From the NCBI GenBank assembly GCA_964016885.1, contig OZ024757.1, positions 14,748,923 through 14,812,922 of the forward strand: a stretch of DNA of 64,000 bases, written 5' to 3'. This document shows positions 1 to 10,400 of this stretch, one piece after another. The position numbers and the translations under genes were made by a program. This DNA comes from Eledone cirrhosa (lineage: Eukaryota > Mollusca > Cephalopoda > Octopoda > Eledonidae). Position 1 is the first letter of the stretch; every line of letters starts with the position of its first letter. The notes beneath the pieces were generated by a model. The model worked only from the letters and a program-made list of their open reading frames with translations. It did not search any database and was not told where the DNA came from.

Positions 1-45
1 TTTTTATTTTAGAAGAGGTAAACTAAAAATAATAATCCCCATAGT

Positions 46-126
46 GTAGAACCTGAAAGCGACTGAACTCTAGACCAGGATTTCACAGTCTCTAATACAT
101 ACCACTGGGCCAGAGAGAATGTACGA
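46..126 (-). repeat. tRNA-like SINE remnant
   Basis: Read on the minus strand, TGGCCCAGTGG fits the RNA polymerase III A-box pattern. It is followed about 35 bp later by GAGTTCAGTC, a degraded B box. The same design (GTCTC, A box, CCTGGTC, B box) recurs at 5588, 5684, 21660 and 21829. It is followed on the plus strand by an AT-rich motif containing ATTAATATTTAT that accompanies other members. A decayed SINE head rather than a tRNA gene, because no acceptor-stem pairing is evident. Confidence 0.6.
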
Positions 127-564
127 ATTCGTTCTGAAAATTAATATTTATGAAACTACATTTTGTTCGGAAGTAATTCAAATAAACTATTGTTTCAGAC
201 GATCCCGTAACAAGTTGAAAGCAGCGATTCTTTGCTTAAACTTTAATTTGTACTCATAATAAATAAATAAACATATATATTTATGTGTGTATACATATAT
301 ATGCGTTGCTCTGATGCTATTTCTAGCAAATTTATTGTTTTTTATGAAAAATACAGAAACCGGAACTGAAAAGATTTAAACATCTTTGGTCAAAATTCAG
401 GCGAACTTTTTTAAACAAAAGGATTTTTTTTGTAAACAAACTTGAAATTTTTGCCAAGAAACATAACTCTTGCCTGACTTAAACGCAAAAATTGATGCAA
501 AAATTTTGCGTGTGTGCAAATTATAGGGACTGTACGAATTCATTGTGACAATTAATATTTATAA

Positions 565-1130
565 AACTACATTTTGTTCGGTTGAAAACTCGATGTAGTG
601 GCGTTCATGGCTTTGTCGGGACGTCCTTGAATTCATCCCCCGAAGGGAATTCATAAAGTAAATCTAGACTTTATTTCTCATTGCTCTAGGCTTGATTTGA
701 ACCTACAACGACTCCGTCTGCAATAATGTCATACGTCATTCCAGCTTAGTAGGTCGTGCCCGTAAATTGGTAAACGTAATTCCTATACATACATGCAAGT
801 AAGATTTGAACCGACAATGCTGTGCTTAATTTCTATTAATAAGTGTGTTTTATAAAAGAAAGTAAAGAAACAATTTAATGAAAGTAACAAATTTATTTTA
901 TTCAGTAATGTTTTTTTTAATTTTATTTATTCACTTCATTGACTGCTGAATAGTTCTCTTGTTTTTGTTTGTTCTAACATTGTTTACTGTAAATGTTGAC
1001 TGTGACGAGACTGGATTATTACCAAGTTTTACTGGATGATGGCATTTCCTTATTGTATTATTTTGTTGTCAGTCGACATCTGGACATCTCTCTGAATACC
1101 TGGAATAAACATAAGGTGTGTCTTTTACGT
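565..1130. repeat. Partial copy (W) of the ancestral 4 kb block
   Basis: Shares ordered motifs with 3220-4130 and 6235-7030: GATTTGAACCTACAA, then CGTCTGCAATAATGT, a T-rich stretch, TTTACTGGATGATGGC and ACCTGGAATAAA. It is clearly diverged from those copies, so the duplication is older than the 22 kb units. No coding potential is seen. Confidence 0.7.
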
Positions 1131-1582
1131 AACATTTCATTTAATATCTGATATTCCAATGGATCACTTTTAAAATAAAACCAATACACAGGACAGGTAG
1201 ACTACATCAAAAGAGACCAGAGATGAGGTACGAATAATCTAAAATTAATTTAAAAAAAAAGACAATGTTTAAAGAAAGACAAACATTAAAAAAGGATTTC
1301 CAACAAACACGTAAAGATAAAGACAATCACATCCACAATTTAATATCTGGAGATCAACATTTTTCACGGTATAGATAAAACTAAATATGTAAAGTTAAGT
1401 GACCTCTCATTTATTTGCTCTAACTTTATTTTACTAATCTGTATTCTGTAGACATATATTTTCGTTGGTGTACATTACGATTTCGTTGATGAAAGTTTTC
1501 ACTCATCTTTAGATCTTTATTTCTTATAATACTCACCTCTTCCTATTATATTTTCATATATACATATATATATTTACTTTTA
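1131..1582. other. AT-rich spacer, nothing recognised
   Basis: AT-rich sequence without a supported gene, SINE box or inverted repeat. It is present almost unchanged in units 2 and 3, so it belongs to the macrosatellite unit. Confidence 0.6.
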
Positions 1583-1664
1583 CCTGGAGTTTCGACCGAT
1601 AGATAGTATTAGCAATTGGAAAGACCAATGGAGATATTGTTTCCTCGCTCCGATTTGACGAATG

Positions 1665-1702
<38 letters not shown>

Positions 1703-1975
1703 CTCACTTCTATGTAAATATACATACATATATATTAAAAACACATACCATATACCATCATAATAACGATTGACTAACCATCAGGACACATACTTGCTCA
1801 TGTGAGAATTTTCACAGAGACACTTACGAAAACCGAACTTGCAACGCCACGTACACTTACATACACATATATGTACATACACACATACGTACATACACAT
1901 ATAGAACAGGTATGACTTATATAGGTACATCAAAGTTTGGGTTTCGCTATTGTACCATTTGAGGTAGTTAGAAAG

Positions 1976-2016
1976 AAGTACCAGTGTAGTACTGGAGGTC
2001 GATTCTTCTATATCTC
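1976..2016 (+). repeat. Fragment of a cephalopod-type SINE tail
   Basis: AAGTACCAGTGTAGTACTGG followed by AGGTCGATTC resembles the GTACCAGTNNNNTACTGGGGTCGAT tail of the octopus-type SINE. A matching fragment lies at about 18258-18295 in block copy 3, so it was present before that duplication. Only the tail is visible. Confidence 0.5.
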
Positions 2017-2450
2017 TTTCTCAATTCCTTTCTCTCACTCTCTATCATTCTCTGTAAGACATCTGTGACCAGATCTGGGGTGGAGATTGGATCTGTCAAC
2101 TTTTACAAAATACCCGAGACTCCCTCACAAGTTATAGGTCCCTACCTACATATATGACAGATTCTTTATTTAGATCTCTTTTACTCGATGATGCAAGACA
2201 AGTTTTCAGTGAGTCAGAAAGGAATATTTGTGATATGAAGGGAGAACCTCTCTGAATAAATATTAGATAGTTAAGATGCTACGTAAAGAAGGCGGTGACA
2301 ACATCGAGTATCACAGATGCCATGTGGAAATAGACATCGACATATATATACAAAGATAGGGGACCTTATCATCATAGACAGTTGGGCTTATGAACACACA
2401 CACACATATTTATATACATACATATATATACGTATTTATATATATATGTG

Positions 2451-2637
2451 GCTTCTGCAGGACTAGAACTGTTTCATTCGGAAGAAATCAAGGGCTTTCC
2501 TGGTGATTTCTTCCGAATGAAACAGTTCTAGTCCTGTAGAAGCCATTTCTATATTAAATATTATTTATTAAGTATTTATATTCTGCTATGTAATGAGTAC
2601 CTTACTTACTGTGGTTACCGCCGATTGAACCCGGGAT
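2451..2637 (-). mobile_element. Hairpin-bearing repeat element F1
   Basis: Positions 2451-2543 form a near-perfect inverted repeat with arms of about 40 bp, beginning GCTTCTGCAGGACTAGAACT, and a short loop near AGGGCTTTCC. The rest, read on the minus strand, starts CCCGGGTTCAATCGG (B-box-like) and continues through ACCACAGTAAGTAAGGTACT. The same element lies in the opposite orientation at 14500-14685, and a truncated copy lies at 6073-6222. The paralogous site at about 18715-18735 lacks it, so it is a genuine insertion. Class unknown; a non-autonomous element with a structured tail fits. Confidence 0.75.
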
Positions 2638-2899
2638 AAACATATATATATATATATATACATACGAGTGCACAGGTATTTGGTGTCCTCAAGTTAACAC
2701 TAAGGATTCCGCCCGATGTCCCGTCACGCATTACTACATCTTCGAGTAAATGTTGATTAGTAAACAAACCGTGTATCTCACATGTAAGAGGGAAAGCCAT
2801 AGCAAGTGTTGAGGATAAGAGACGTGTGAAAATAATAATAATAATAGTGTTAAAATTATTAATAGTAGTAGTTGTAATGATAAAGTGAGGGGGACAATG

Positions 2900-2913
2900 T
2901 TATTATAAATACT
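2900..2913. other. Paralogous empty site for the SINE at 18998
   Basis: TTATTATAAATACT occurs once here, whereas it flanks the SINE on both sides in the paralogous segment (18965-18978 and 19177-19190). The surrounding sequence matches on both sides (upstream GACAA, downstream CACACAAGCTTA), so this copy preserves the pre-insertion state. Confidence 0.8.
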
Positions 2914-3737
2914 TATGTACACACAAGCTTACACATATCTACACACGTACATACATAAACATTTATAAATAAAAGACTAAGCTGATAAAAAGAACATATA
3001 TTACCGTATGAGTTTGGAACGATACACATGACGTTGAGTTCTTGAATCTGATCCCAAAAAGCTGCAAAAAATTAGTAAAACCCCCTTATTTTATATAGAT
3101 CCTGGTCAAGATAGAAACCCAGACCAGGATATCCACCGTCTCTCGCTACAGAGACAGCTTCAAAATAATATTAAAAATTAATATTTATAAACTTACTTTT
3201 TATTTTGGAAGATTAATTGAAGTGTTGCTGTTATTAGAAAGGGTCGACTTTGTCTTTCATAATTCAGGGGCTTTCATGAAGTAAATATTCATTTTATTTC
3301 TTAATGCCCTAGTGTTGATTTGAACCTACAATGACTTCGTCTGCAATAATGTTCACTAATTTAAAATCTGTCATACGTAAATCCTGTGTGCGACTTAGAA
3401 ATAAATTGTGAAATGTCACTTTTAAATATTTACCAATGTAAGATTGGAACCTACAGTGATGTGCTTTGCAGTAATGTCCCGCAACTCCAACTAGATTGCG
3501 CTAAGCTTATATATTTCTTTCGTCCGAGCAACATAATGGTTTCGATCCCAGTTCGCTACTGGTACAAGAAATAATTTAAAGAAATTCTATATCCCCAGCT
3601 AAATATTGAATTCCTAATGACATTTTATGTTAATATCAATAACCCCATTACACACTGCATATCTAAACCCTGAACACGCATATTTATAACTCAATTCCTA
3701 ATTTTTAAATGATATTACACGACCTTTGTGTTCTCGG

Positions 3738-3840
3738 TGTAAATCCTGTCGATAATTTACAATTTTAGAGCAGCAAAATAGAGTACCAGTCATTTTATGG
3801 GTTCAATTTAATCGATCGGCTTCTCCCCGTCCATCACTTG
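3738..3840 (+). repeat. Degraded SINE tail
   Basis: GTCGATAA, then AATAGAGTACCAGTCA, GGGTTCAATTTAATCGATCG and CTTCTCCCC follow the order of the octopus-type SINE 3' region. A shorter relic (AATCGATCGGCTTCTCCCC) lies at about 6738-6760 in block copy 2. No head or target-site duplication is visible. Confidence 0.55.
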
Positions 3841-4209
3841 ACATTTGCCAAACAAAGACACACAAATAGTGTATATATATATATATATGATACGACAAAT
3901 TTGAAATAAATTACGTGTTTAATTAAGAAATTATAATTATTTAGTAATAATATTTTTATTGTTTGTTTTCACTGCATTAACTGCCGAGTGTGACTTTTAT
4001 TTTTCTTACTATGTTCTACTACTGTAAATGGCGGCTGAGACGTTATTGGATTATTACTAAGGTTTACTGGATGATGGCGTTTCCTTATTGCATTATTTTA
4101 CAAACAGAGGACATCGGAACCTCTCTCTATATACCTGGGATAAATGTAAGGAGCATTGTTATTTTATATATAGTACAATGGTCATCTCTTCTTATATTTA
4201 CATTTTCTC

Positions 4210-4318
4210 CAATTCTGTATTTTGAATATTTCTATTATGTCACTCGTGTGATTAATCTCCTCCAAAGTTGTAATTCTCAGTGTTTGTCCTTGGTATAGTG
4301 AACTAATTTTGATATACT
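4210..4318 (-). pseudogene. LINE reverse-transcriptase C-terminal scrap
   Basis: The minus strand can be read as ...SSLYQGQTLRITTLEEIN... followed by a DIIEIFKI motif. This resembles the C-terminal LTTLEERR-RGDMIEVFKIM region I know from non-LTR retrotransposon polymerases. Only about 35 codons are legible and no catalytic motif is present. The longer paralogous version is at 19641-19819, and a rearranged one is at about 7090-7240. Non-functional. Confidence 0.5.
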
Positions 4319-4590
4319 CTTTATAATTTTATCCTGTCTCCCCTAAGATTTATCTCCTCTTAATTTACAAAAGTTTTTCATCTTCCTTCGCAAGTCAGAT
4401 CCCTAAATAATTCTAGTGTCTTCTGTTTTCTTCTTCTCTGGGTTGCTTCAAGAGCCTCACCGTTTTTTGGGATGTCGGTTGACCATGGCCCAAAACAATA
4501 TTCTCAGAGGAATCACACATATTCATGTAGAGTTTTAGATTTTTCAGCATTTAGTTAGGAAAAAGAGTGTAAAATAAGCTCGTTATTTGC

Positions 4591-4666
4591 TCAACATTCG
4601 ATACCAAAACATGCTTCCTGTTCATAACTTCGTTGTACGAATATAATAATTAAAGTATATATTCAA

Positions 4667-4705
<39 letters not shown>

Positions 4706-5222
4706 CTGCTTATTAACTCTTTCCCGAAACATTTATTTCTTAAAAAAAATATAAGATGTCTCAATAATTATTCCATTTCAATCACTTTCTCATTTCAGTT
4801 TTCTTTAGAAATGTCTTGGCGTTGAAGATACATACATTTGTCCTTCTCATAGTAATTAGCTTGTCTCAAAATTGTTCGTATTGTTTCCATGTTTACTGTC
4901 ACAAACTATCGTTAATTCAAGATTTTGCTCTAATGTAATAAATGCTACTTTTAAAAGACTGAAGCTCTCAATTGTTTCTTTCTCTTGTATATTGATATCT
5001 AAACAATGACAAATGTATGTGTTATGTGGTAGGAGAAAAAACTGACAGCCTTCTTCCCTCGCTCTAGAAGGCTAACTGTCAATGCCGTTCGTAGGAGTGA
5101 CAAGTACTCGACAAGAGTGAACATCACATGTTTAGTAATGGTCACCTCTTACTGCCTTTTATATATGATGTTAACTGGAAAGACTTGTCAAGTATGGATA
5201 CACTCTCTCCTTATCAATATTG
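4591..5222. other. Segment absent from unit 3
   Basis: These 632 bp are present in units 1 and 2 but missing in unit 3, where the flanks join at 51085/51086. Both breakpoints share TTG, so a short-homology deletion is likely. The paralogous segment at 20210-20885 in block copy 3 is intact, so the sequence is ancestral and unit 3 lost it. Confidence 0.8.
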
Positions 5223-5587
5223 TCCGAGGACATTTTCTCCCTGGTTAAGGAGTGAGATAAAATATTAGGGATCAATCTCTAGCAATAATTTAATTAAATT
5301 ATAGTTAACCAAAACTGTTATGTCGTGTTTGTTGTTAGATTTTATAGTCGTGGTTTCAATGTTTATCAGTGGTTGTAGAATTAGTTTTATCTAATTATTA
5401 TCAAACAAAAATGATGTATATATTGTCGTTGTACGTTGAAATCACATATATACACACCAATGATAGAATTGAAAACCATTGCAGGATCAAATCTAACACA
5501 CATATATATATATAATAATCTCAGTCAGGAATCTCTCGAGAAATTTAATTTTTTTTAATTTTTCATAAAATGAAATAAAAAGAGCGA

Positions 5588-5667
5588 TTGCAGGAATCTG
5601 ACTAAGATCGAACCCCAGACCAGGATCACCACCACCTCTAATACTTACCACTAGTCCACAGAGACGA
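5588..5667 (-). repeat. tRNA-like SINE head
   Basis: Minus strand A box TGGACTAGTGG (plus 5648-5658) and B box GGTTCGATCTT (plus 5604-5614) are spaced as in a tRNA-derived polymerase III promoter. A short inverted partner (AATCTCAGTCAGGAATCTCT) remains at about 5517-5540, so this is the decayed version of the inverted pair at 21488-21783. Confidence 0.65.
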
Positions 5668-5683
5668 TTATAAAAACAAATTT

Positions 5684-5750
5684 CTGTAGAACCTGATAGA
5701 GATTGAACCCGTAACCAGTATCACCACTGTCTTCAAATATACCTAACTGT
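5684..5750 (-). repeat. tRNA-like SINE head, second in tandem
   Basis: The minus strand shows GGGTTCAATCTC as a B box. The A-box region is decayed (GTTAGGTATATTTGAAG). It directly follows the element at 5588 in the same orientation, the same arrangement as 21660 plus 21829. Confidence 0.55.
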
Positions 5751-6072
5751 ACAATGGATTTCATACATTTTCCAATATATATATGCTTATATACTTATAT
5801 TTACTTCTACCTGGAGTTTCGACCGATAGATAGTATTAGCAATTAGAAAGAATATTTCAGAAAGGAATATTTGTGATATGAAGGGAGAACTTCTCTGAAT
5901 AAATGTTAGATAGTTAAGATGCTACGTAAAGCAGGCGGTGACAACATCGAGTACCAGAGATGCCATGTGGAAATAGACATCGACATATATATATACAAAG
6001 ATAGGGGGACCTTATCATCATAGACACTTGGGCTTATGAACACACATGTGTGTGTGTGTGTGTGTGCGGCTG

Positions 6073-6222
6073 GCTTCTGCAGGACTAGAACGGTTTCATT
6101 CGGAAGAAATCAAGGGCTTTCCTGATGGTTTTTTCCGAATGAAACAGTTCTAGCCCCGTAGAAGACATTTCTATATGAAATATTTATACTCTGATATATA
6201 TTGAGTACCTTACTTACTGTGG
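6073..6222 (-). mobile_element. Hairpin element F2, truncated
   Basis: GCTTCTGCAGGACTAGAACG pairs with the region ending near 6165. The element stops at TTACTTACTGTGG without the CCCGGGTTCAATC end. It sits after the same GGGCTTATGAACACACA flank as F1, so it is the duplicated descendant of the same insertion and not a new one. Confidence 0.65.
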
Positions 6223-7163
6223 CTTTCATGCCTTTCTTAGTGTTGCTGTTACTAGAAAGGGTCGACTTTGTCTTTCAGGAAGTAAATATTCATTTTATTT
6301 CTTAACGCGTTGATTTGAACCTACCATGACTTCGTCTGCAATAATGTTCACTAATTTCAAATCTGCCATACCTAAATCCTGTGTGCGACTTACAAATAAA
6401 TTGTTAAACATCACTTTTATCAATGTAAGATTGGAACCTACAGTGATGTCCTGTAACGCCAACTAGATTGCGCTAAGCTTGTATATTTCTTTCGTCCGAA
6501 TAACAATGGTTTCGATCCCAGTTCGCTACTGGTACAAGAAATAATTTAAAGAAATCCTATATCCCCAGCTAAATATTGAATTCCTAACGACATTTTATGT
6601 TACTTAATACCAATAACCCCGTTATACACTGAATATCTAAGCCCTGAACACACATATTTATAACTCAATTTCTAAATGATATTACACCACCTTTGTGTTC
6701 TCGGTGGATATTAATTTACAAGTTTATAGGTTCCATTTAATCGATCGGCTTCTCCCCATCAATCACTTGACATTTGCCAAACAGTATACGACAAATTTGA
6801 AATAAATTAGGTGTTTAATTAAGAAAAAGAATTATTGAAAGTAAGAAATTATAATTATTTAGTAATAATATTTTGTTTGTTTTCACTGCATTTACTGCTG
6901 AGTGTGACTTATTTTTTTACTGTAAATGGCGGCTGCCACGATATTGGATTATTATTAAGGTTTACTGGATGACGGCGTTTCCATAGTGTATTATTTTACA
7001 AACAGTGGATAACTTTCTAAATACCTGGAATAAATGTAAGAAACTTTTTTTTGTATTTTTTCATCCTCAGAACAAAGGTCATCTCTTATATTTACATTTT
7101 CTTCCCCAATTCTGTATTTTGAAGTCCTTTCAGTATTTTAAATATTTCCATCATGTCACTCGT

Positions 7164-7193
7164 TAGAATTACAACTTTGGAGGAGACTAATCA
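7164..7193. other. 30 bp microinversion
   Basis: The stretch starting TAGAATTACAACTTTGG and ending CTAATCA is the reverse complement, with one mismatch, of the sequence occupying the same place at 19737-19774. Flanks CACTCGT and AGTGTTTG are in the same orientation in both copies. All three units carry the inversion (29118-29147 and 52979-53008). Confidence 0.8.
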
Positions 7194-7434
7194 AAGTGTT
7201 TGTCTTTGGTATAGTGAACTAATGTTGATATTTTCAAGTCTTGACATTTATATGGAATAGTGTACTAATATTTAAATAGTCTTTATATTTTTATCCTGTC
7301 TCCAAGATTTTAGATTTTTCAGCATTTAGCTAGGAAAAAGAACGTTTTATTATTTCCATTATCAGTCTCGCTGTTTTGCTTCAACATGGTTAGCCATCTT
7401 TCAATTCTTATTCATAAACATTCACAATTCTTCT

Positions 7435-10400
7435 GAGAGAAACAAGAGATGAGAGGAACGAGAGAGAGAAGAGAGGTGAGAGGAACGAAAAAGAGATGAG
7501 AAACGAGAGAGACGAACGAGAGAGACGAACGAGAGAGACGAACGAGAGAAACGAACGAGAGAAACGAACGAGAGAAAGATGAAACTAGAGAGAGAGATGA
7601 AACTAGAGAGAGAGATGAAACTAGAGAGAGATGAAACGATAGAGAGAGAGTGGAAACGATAAAGTGAGAGAGAGAGTGATATAACGAGAGAGAGAGGTGA
7701 AACGAGAGAGAGAGAGAGATAAATGAAACGAAAGAGATGAAACGAGAGAGAGGGATGGAAGGAGAGAGAGGGGGATGGATGTAGAGAGAGGGATGGATGT
7801 AGAGAGAGAGGGATAGGAACGGATAGAGAGGGAGGGATAGAGAGAGTGAGACGGATGTAGCGAGTGAGAGGGGTGGATAGGAGAGAGAGGGATGGAGAGA
7901 AAGGGATGGAGAGAGAGGGACGGAAGGATAGATGGATGGATGGAGAGAGGGATGGAAGGAGAGAGAGGGATAGAGAGAGAGGGACGGAAGGATGGATAGA
8001 GAATTGGATGGAGAGAGAGGGATGGATAGATGGAGAGAGAGAAGGATAGAGAGAGCGGGAGGGATGGATAGATGGAGAGAGAAGGATAGAGAGAGCGGGA
8101 GGGATGGATAGATGGAGAGAGAAGGATAGAGAGAGCGGGATTGATGGAGAGAGAGAGATGGATGGATAGAAGGAGGGATGGATAGGAGAGATAGTGAGAG
8201 AGGGATGGATGGAAAGAGAGAGAGGGATGGATGGAAAGAGAGAGAGGGATGGAGAGGGATGGATGGATAGAGAGAGCGGGACGGATAGAGAGAGCGGGAT
8301 GGCTGGAGAGGGATGGATGGGGAGAGAGACAGAGGGATGGAGAGAGAGAGAGAGGGGCGGATAGAGAGAGAGGGACGGATGGATGGATAGAAAGGGATGG
8401 ATAGAGAGAGAGAGAGGGATGGAAAGAGAGAGAGAGGGACGGATGGATGGATAGAAAGGGATGGATAGAGAGAGAAAGGGATGGATAGAGAGAGAGAGTG
8501 AGAGGGATGGATAGTGAGAGGGATGGATGGAAGGAGAGAGAGGGATGGATGTAGAGAGATTGGAGAGAGGGAGGTATGGAGAGAGAGAGAGGGATGGATG
8601 GATGGGTAGAGAGAGGGATGGATGGGTAGAGAGGGACGGATAGAGAGAGAGAGAGAGTGCGGGATGGATGGAGAGAGAGGTGGATGGAGAGAGAGAGAGA
8701 GAGAGAGCGGGATGGAGAGAGAGAGAGAGAGCGGGATGGAGAGAGAGAGAGAGAGCGGGATGGCTGGAGAGGGATGGCTGGATAGAGAGAGAGAGAGAGA
8801 TGGAGAGGGATGGATGGATGGATAGAGAGAGCGGGACGGATAGAGAGGGATGGGGAGAGAGAGAGAGATGGATAGAGAGACAGAGGGATGGAGAGAGAGG
8901 GGCGGATAGAGAGAGAGGGACGGATGGATGGATAGAAAGAGAGAGGGACGGATGGATAGAAAGAGAAAGGGATGGAGAGAAGGAGAGATAGAGAGAGAGA
9001 GAGGGATGGATGGAAAGAGAGAGGGATGGAGAGGGATGGAAAGAGAGAGAGGGATGGAGAGGGATGGAAAGAGAGAGAGGGATGGAGATGGATAGATAGA
9101 AAGAGAAAGGGATGGATAGAAGGAGAGAGAAAGGGATGGATAGAAGGAGAGAGAGAGGGATGGATGGAGAGAGAGAGGGATGGATGGAGAGAGGGATGGA
9201 TGGATGGATAGAGAGAGCGGGACGGATAGAGAGAGAGAAAGAGGGATGGAAGGAGAGAGATAGAGCGGGATGGCTGGAGAGGGATGGCTGGGGAGAGAGA
9301 TAGAGCGGGATGGCTGGAGAGGGATGGCTGGGGAGAGAGATAGAGCGGGATGGCTGGAGAGGGATGGCTGGGGAGAGAGATAGAGCGGGATGGCTGGAGA
9401 GGGATGGCTGGGGAGAGAGACAGAGGGATGGAGAGAGAGAGAGGGGCGGATAGAGAGAGAGGGACGGATGGATGGATAGAAAGAGAGAGGGACGGATGGA
9501 TGGATAGAAAGAGAGAGGGACGGATGGATGGATAGAAAGAGAAAGGGATGGATAGAAGGAGAGATAGAGAGAGATGGATGGAAAGAGAGAGAGGGATGGA
9601 GAGGGATGGAAAGAGAGAGAGGGATGGAAAGAGAGAGAGGGATGGATGGATAGAGAGAGCGGGACGGATAGAGAGAGAGAGGGATGGAAGGAGAGACTGA
9701 GATGAAACGATAGAGAGAGAGTGAGAGAGGGTGATATAACGAGAGAGAGAGGTGAAACGAGAGAGAGAGAGAGATAAATGAAACGAAAGAGATGAAACGA
9801 GAGAGAGGGATGGAAGGAGAGAGAGAGGGATGGAAGGAGAGAGAGAGAGATGGAAGGAGAGAGAGGGACGGAAGGAGAGAGAGGGACGGAAGGAGAGAGA
9901 GGGACGGATAGAGAGAGAGAGGGACGGATAGAGAGAGAGAGGGACGGAAGGAGAGAGAGGGACGGAAGGAGAGAGAGGGACGGATAGAGAGAGAGAGGGA
10001 TGGAAGGAGAGAGAGGGATGGAAGGAGAGAGAGGGACGGATAGAGAGAGAGAGAGGGACGGATAGAGTGAGATGGATAGAGAGAGAGGGACGGAAGGATA
10101 GATGGATAGAGAGGGATAGAGAGAGAGGGACGGAAGGATGGATAGAGAATTGGATGGAGAGAGAGGGATGGATAGATGGATGGAGAATTGGATGGATAGA
10201 TGGAGAGAGAGGGATGGATAGATGGAGAGAGAGAAGGATAGCGAGAGCGATGGATGGATAGAGGGATGGATGGATAGATAGAGAGAGCGGGACGGATAGA
10301 GAGAGCGGGATGGCTGGAGAGGGATGGATGGGGAGAGAGAGAGGGATGGAAAGAGAGAGAGAGGGACGGATGGATGGATAGAAGGAAGGAGAGGGATGGA

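Larger units (their letters stand above)
1583..5750. repeat. Ancestral 4 kb block, copy 1
   Basis: Starts at CCTGGAGTTTCGACCGATAG, which recurs at 5810 at the head of copy 2. Its ordered content is: the 1700-3040 segment, the SINE-scrap and LINE-scrap segment 3200-4590, a segment to 5520, then tRNA-like remnants. The same order is found at 18042-21905. Divergence between these copies is obvious (many substitutions and indels), unlike the near identity between 22 kb units. A dinucleotide TA tract lies at about 1668-1700 and another at about 4674-4705. Confidence 0.75.
5810..7434. repeat. Ancestral 4 kb block, copy 2 (shortened, ends at the GA array)
   Basis: Begins with the same CCTGGAGTTTCGACCGATAG as copy 1 and follows its order in shortened form: AAAGGAATATTTGTGATATG, the truncated hairpin element F2, GATTTGAACCTACCATGAC, SINE-tail relics, TTTACTGGATGACGGC, the LINE scrap with a microinversion, and finally CACAATTCTTCTG, where it runs into GA repeats. 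In block copy 3 the same CACAATTCTTCTG continues into TGTGAGGGTATAAGCTCG instead. Confidence 0.7.

Noticed and set aside
3098..3165. Another tRNA-like SINE head
   Set aside because: CCAGACCAGGAT and GTCTCTCGC are reminiscent, but the A box is missing and the flank is rearranged, so it is too decayed to call.
3990..4298. 102-codon plus-strand frame (and unit 3 copy at 50486)
   Set aside because: Antisense to a LINE scrap, interrupted by indels in unit 2 and in the other block copies, with no domain.
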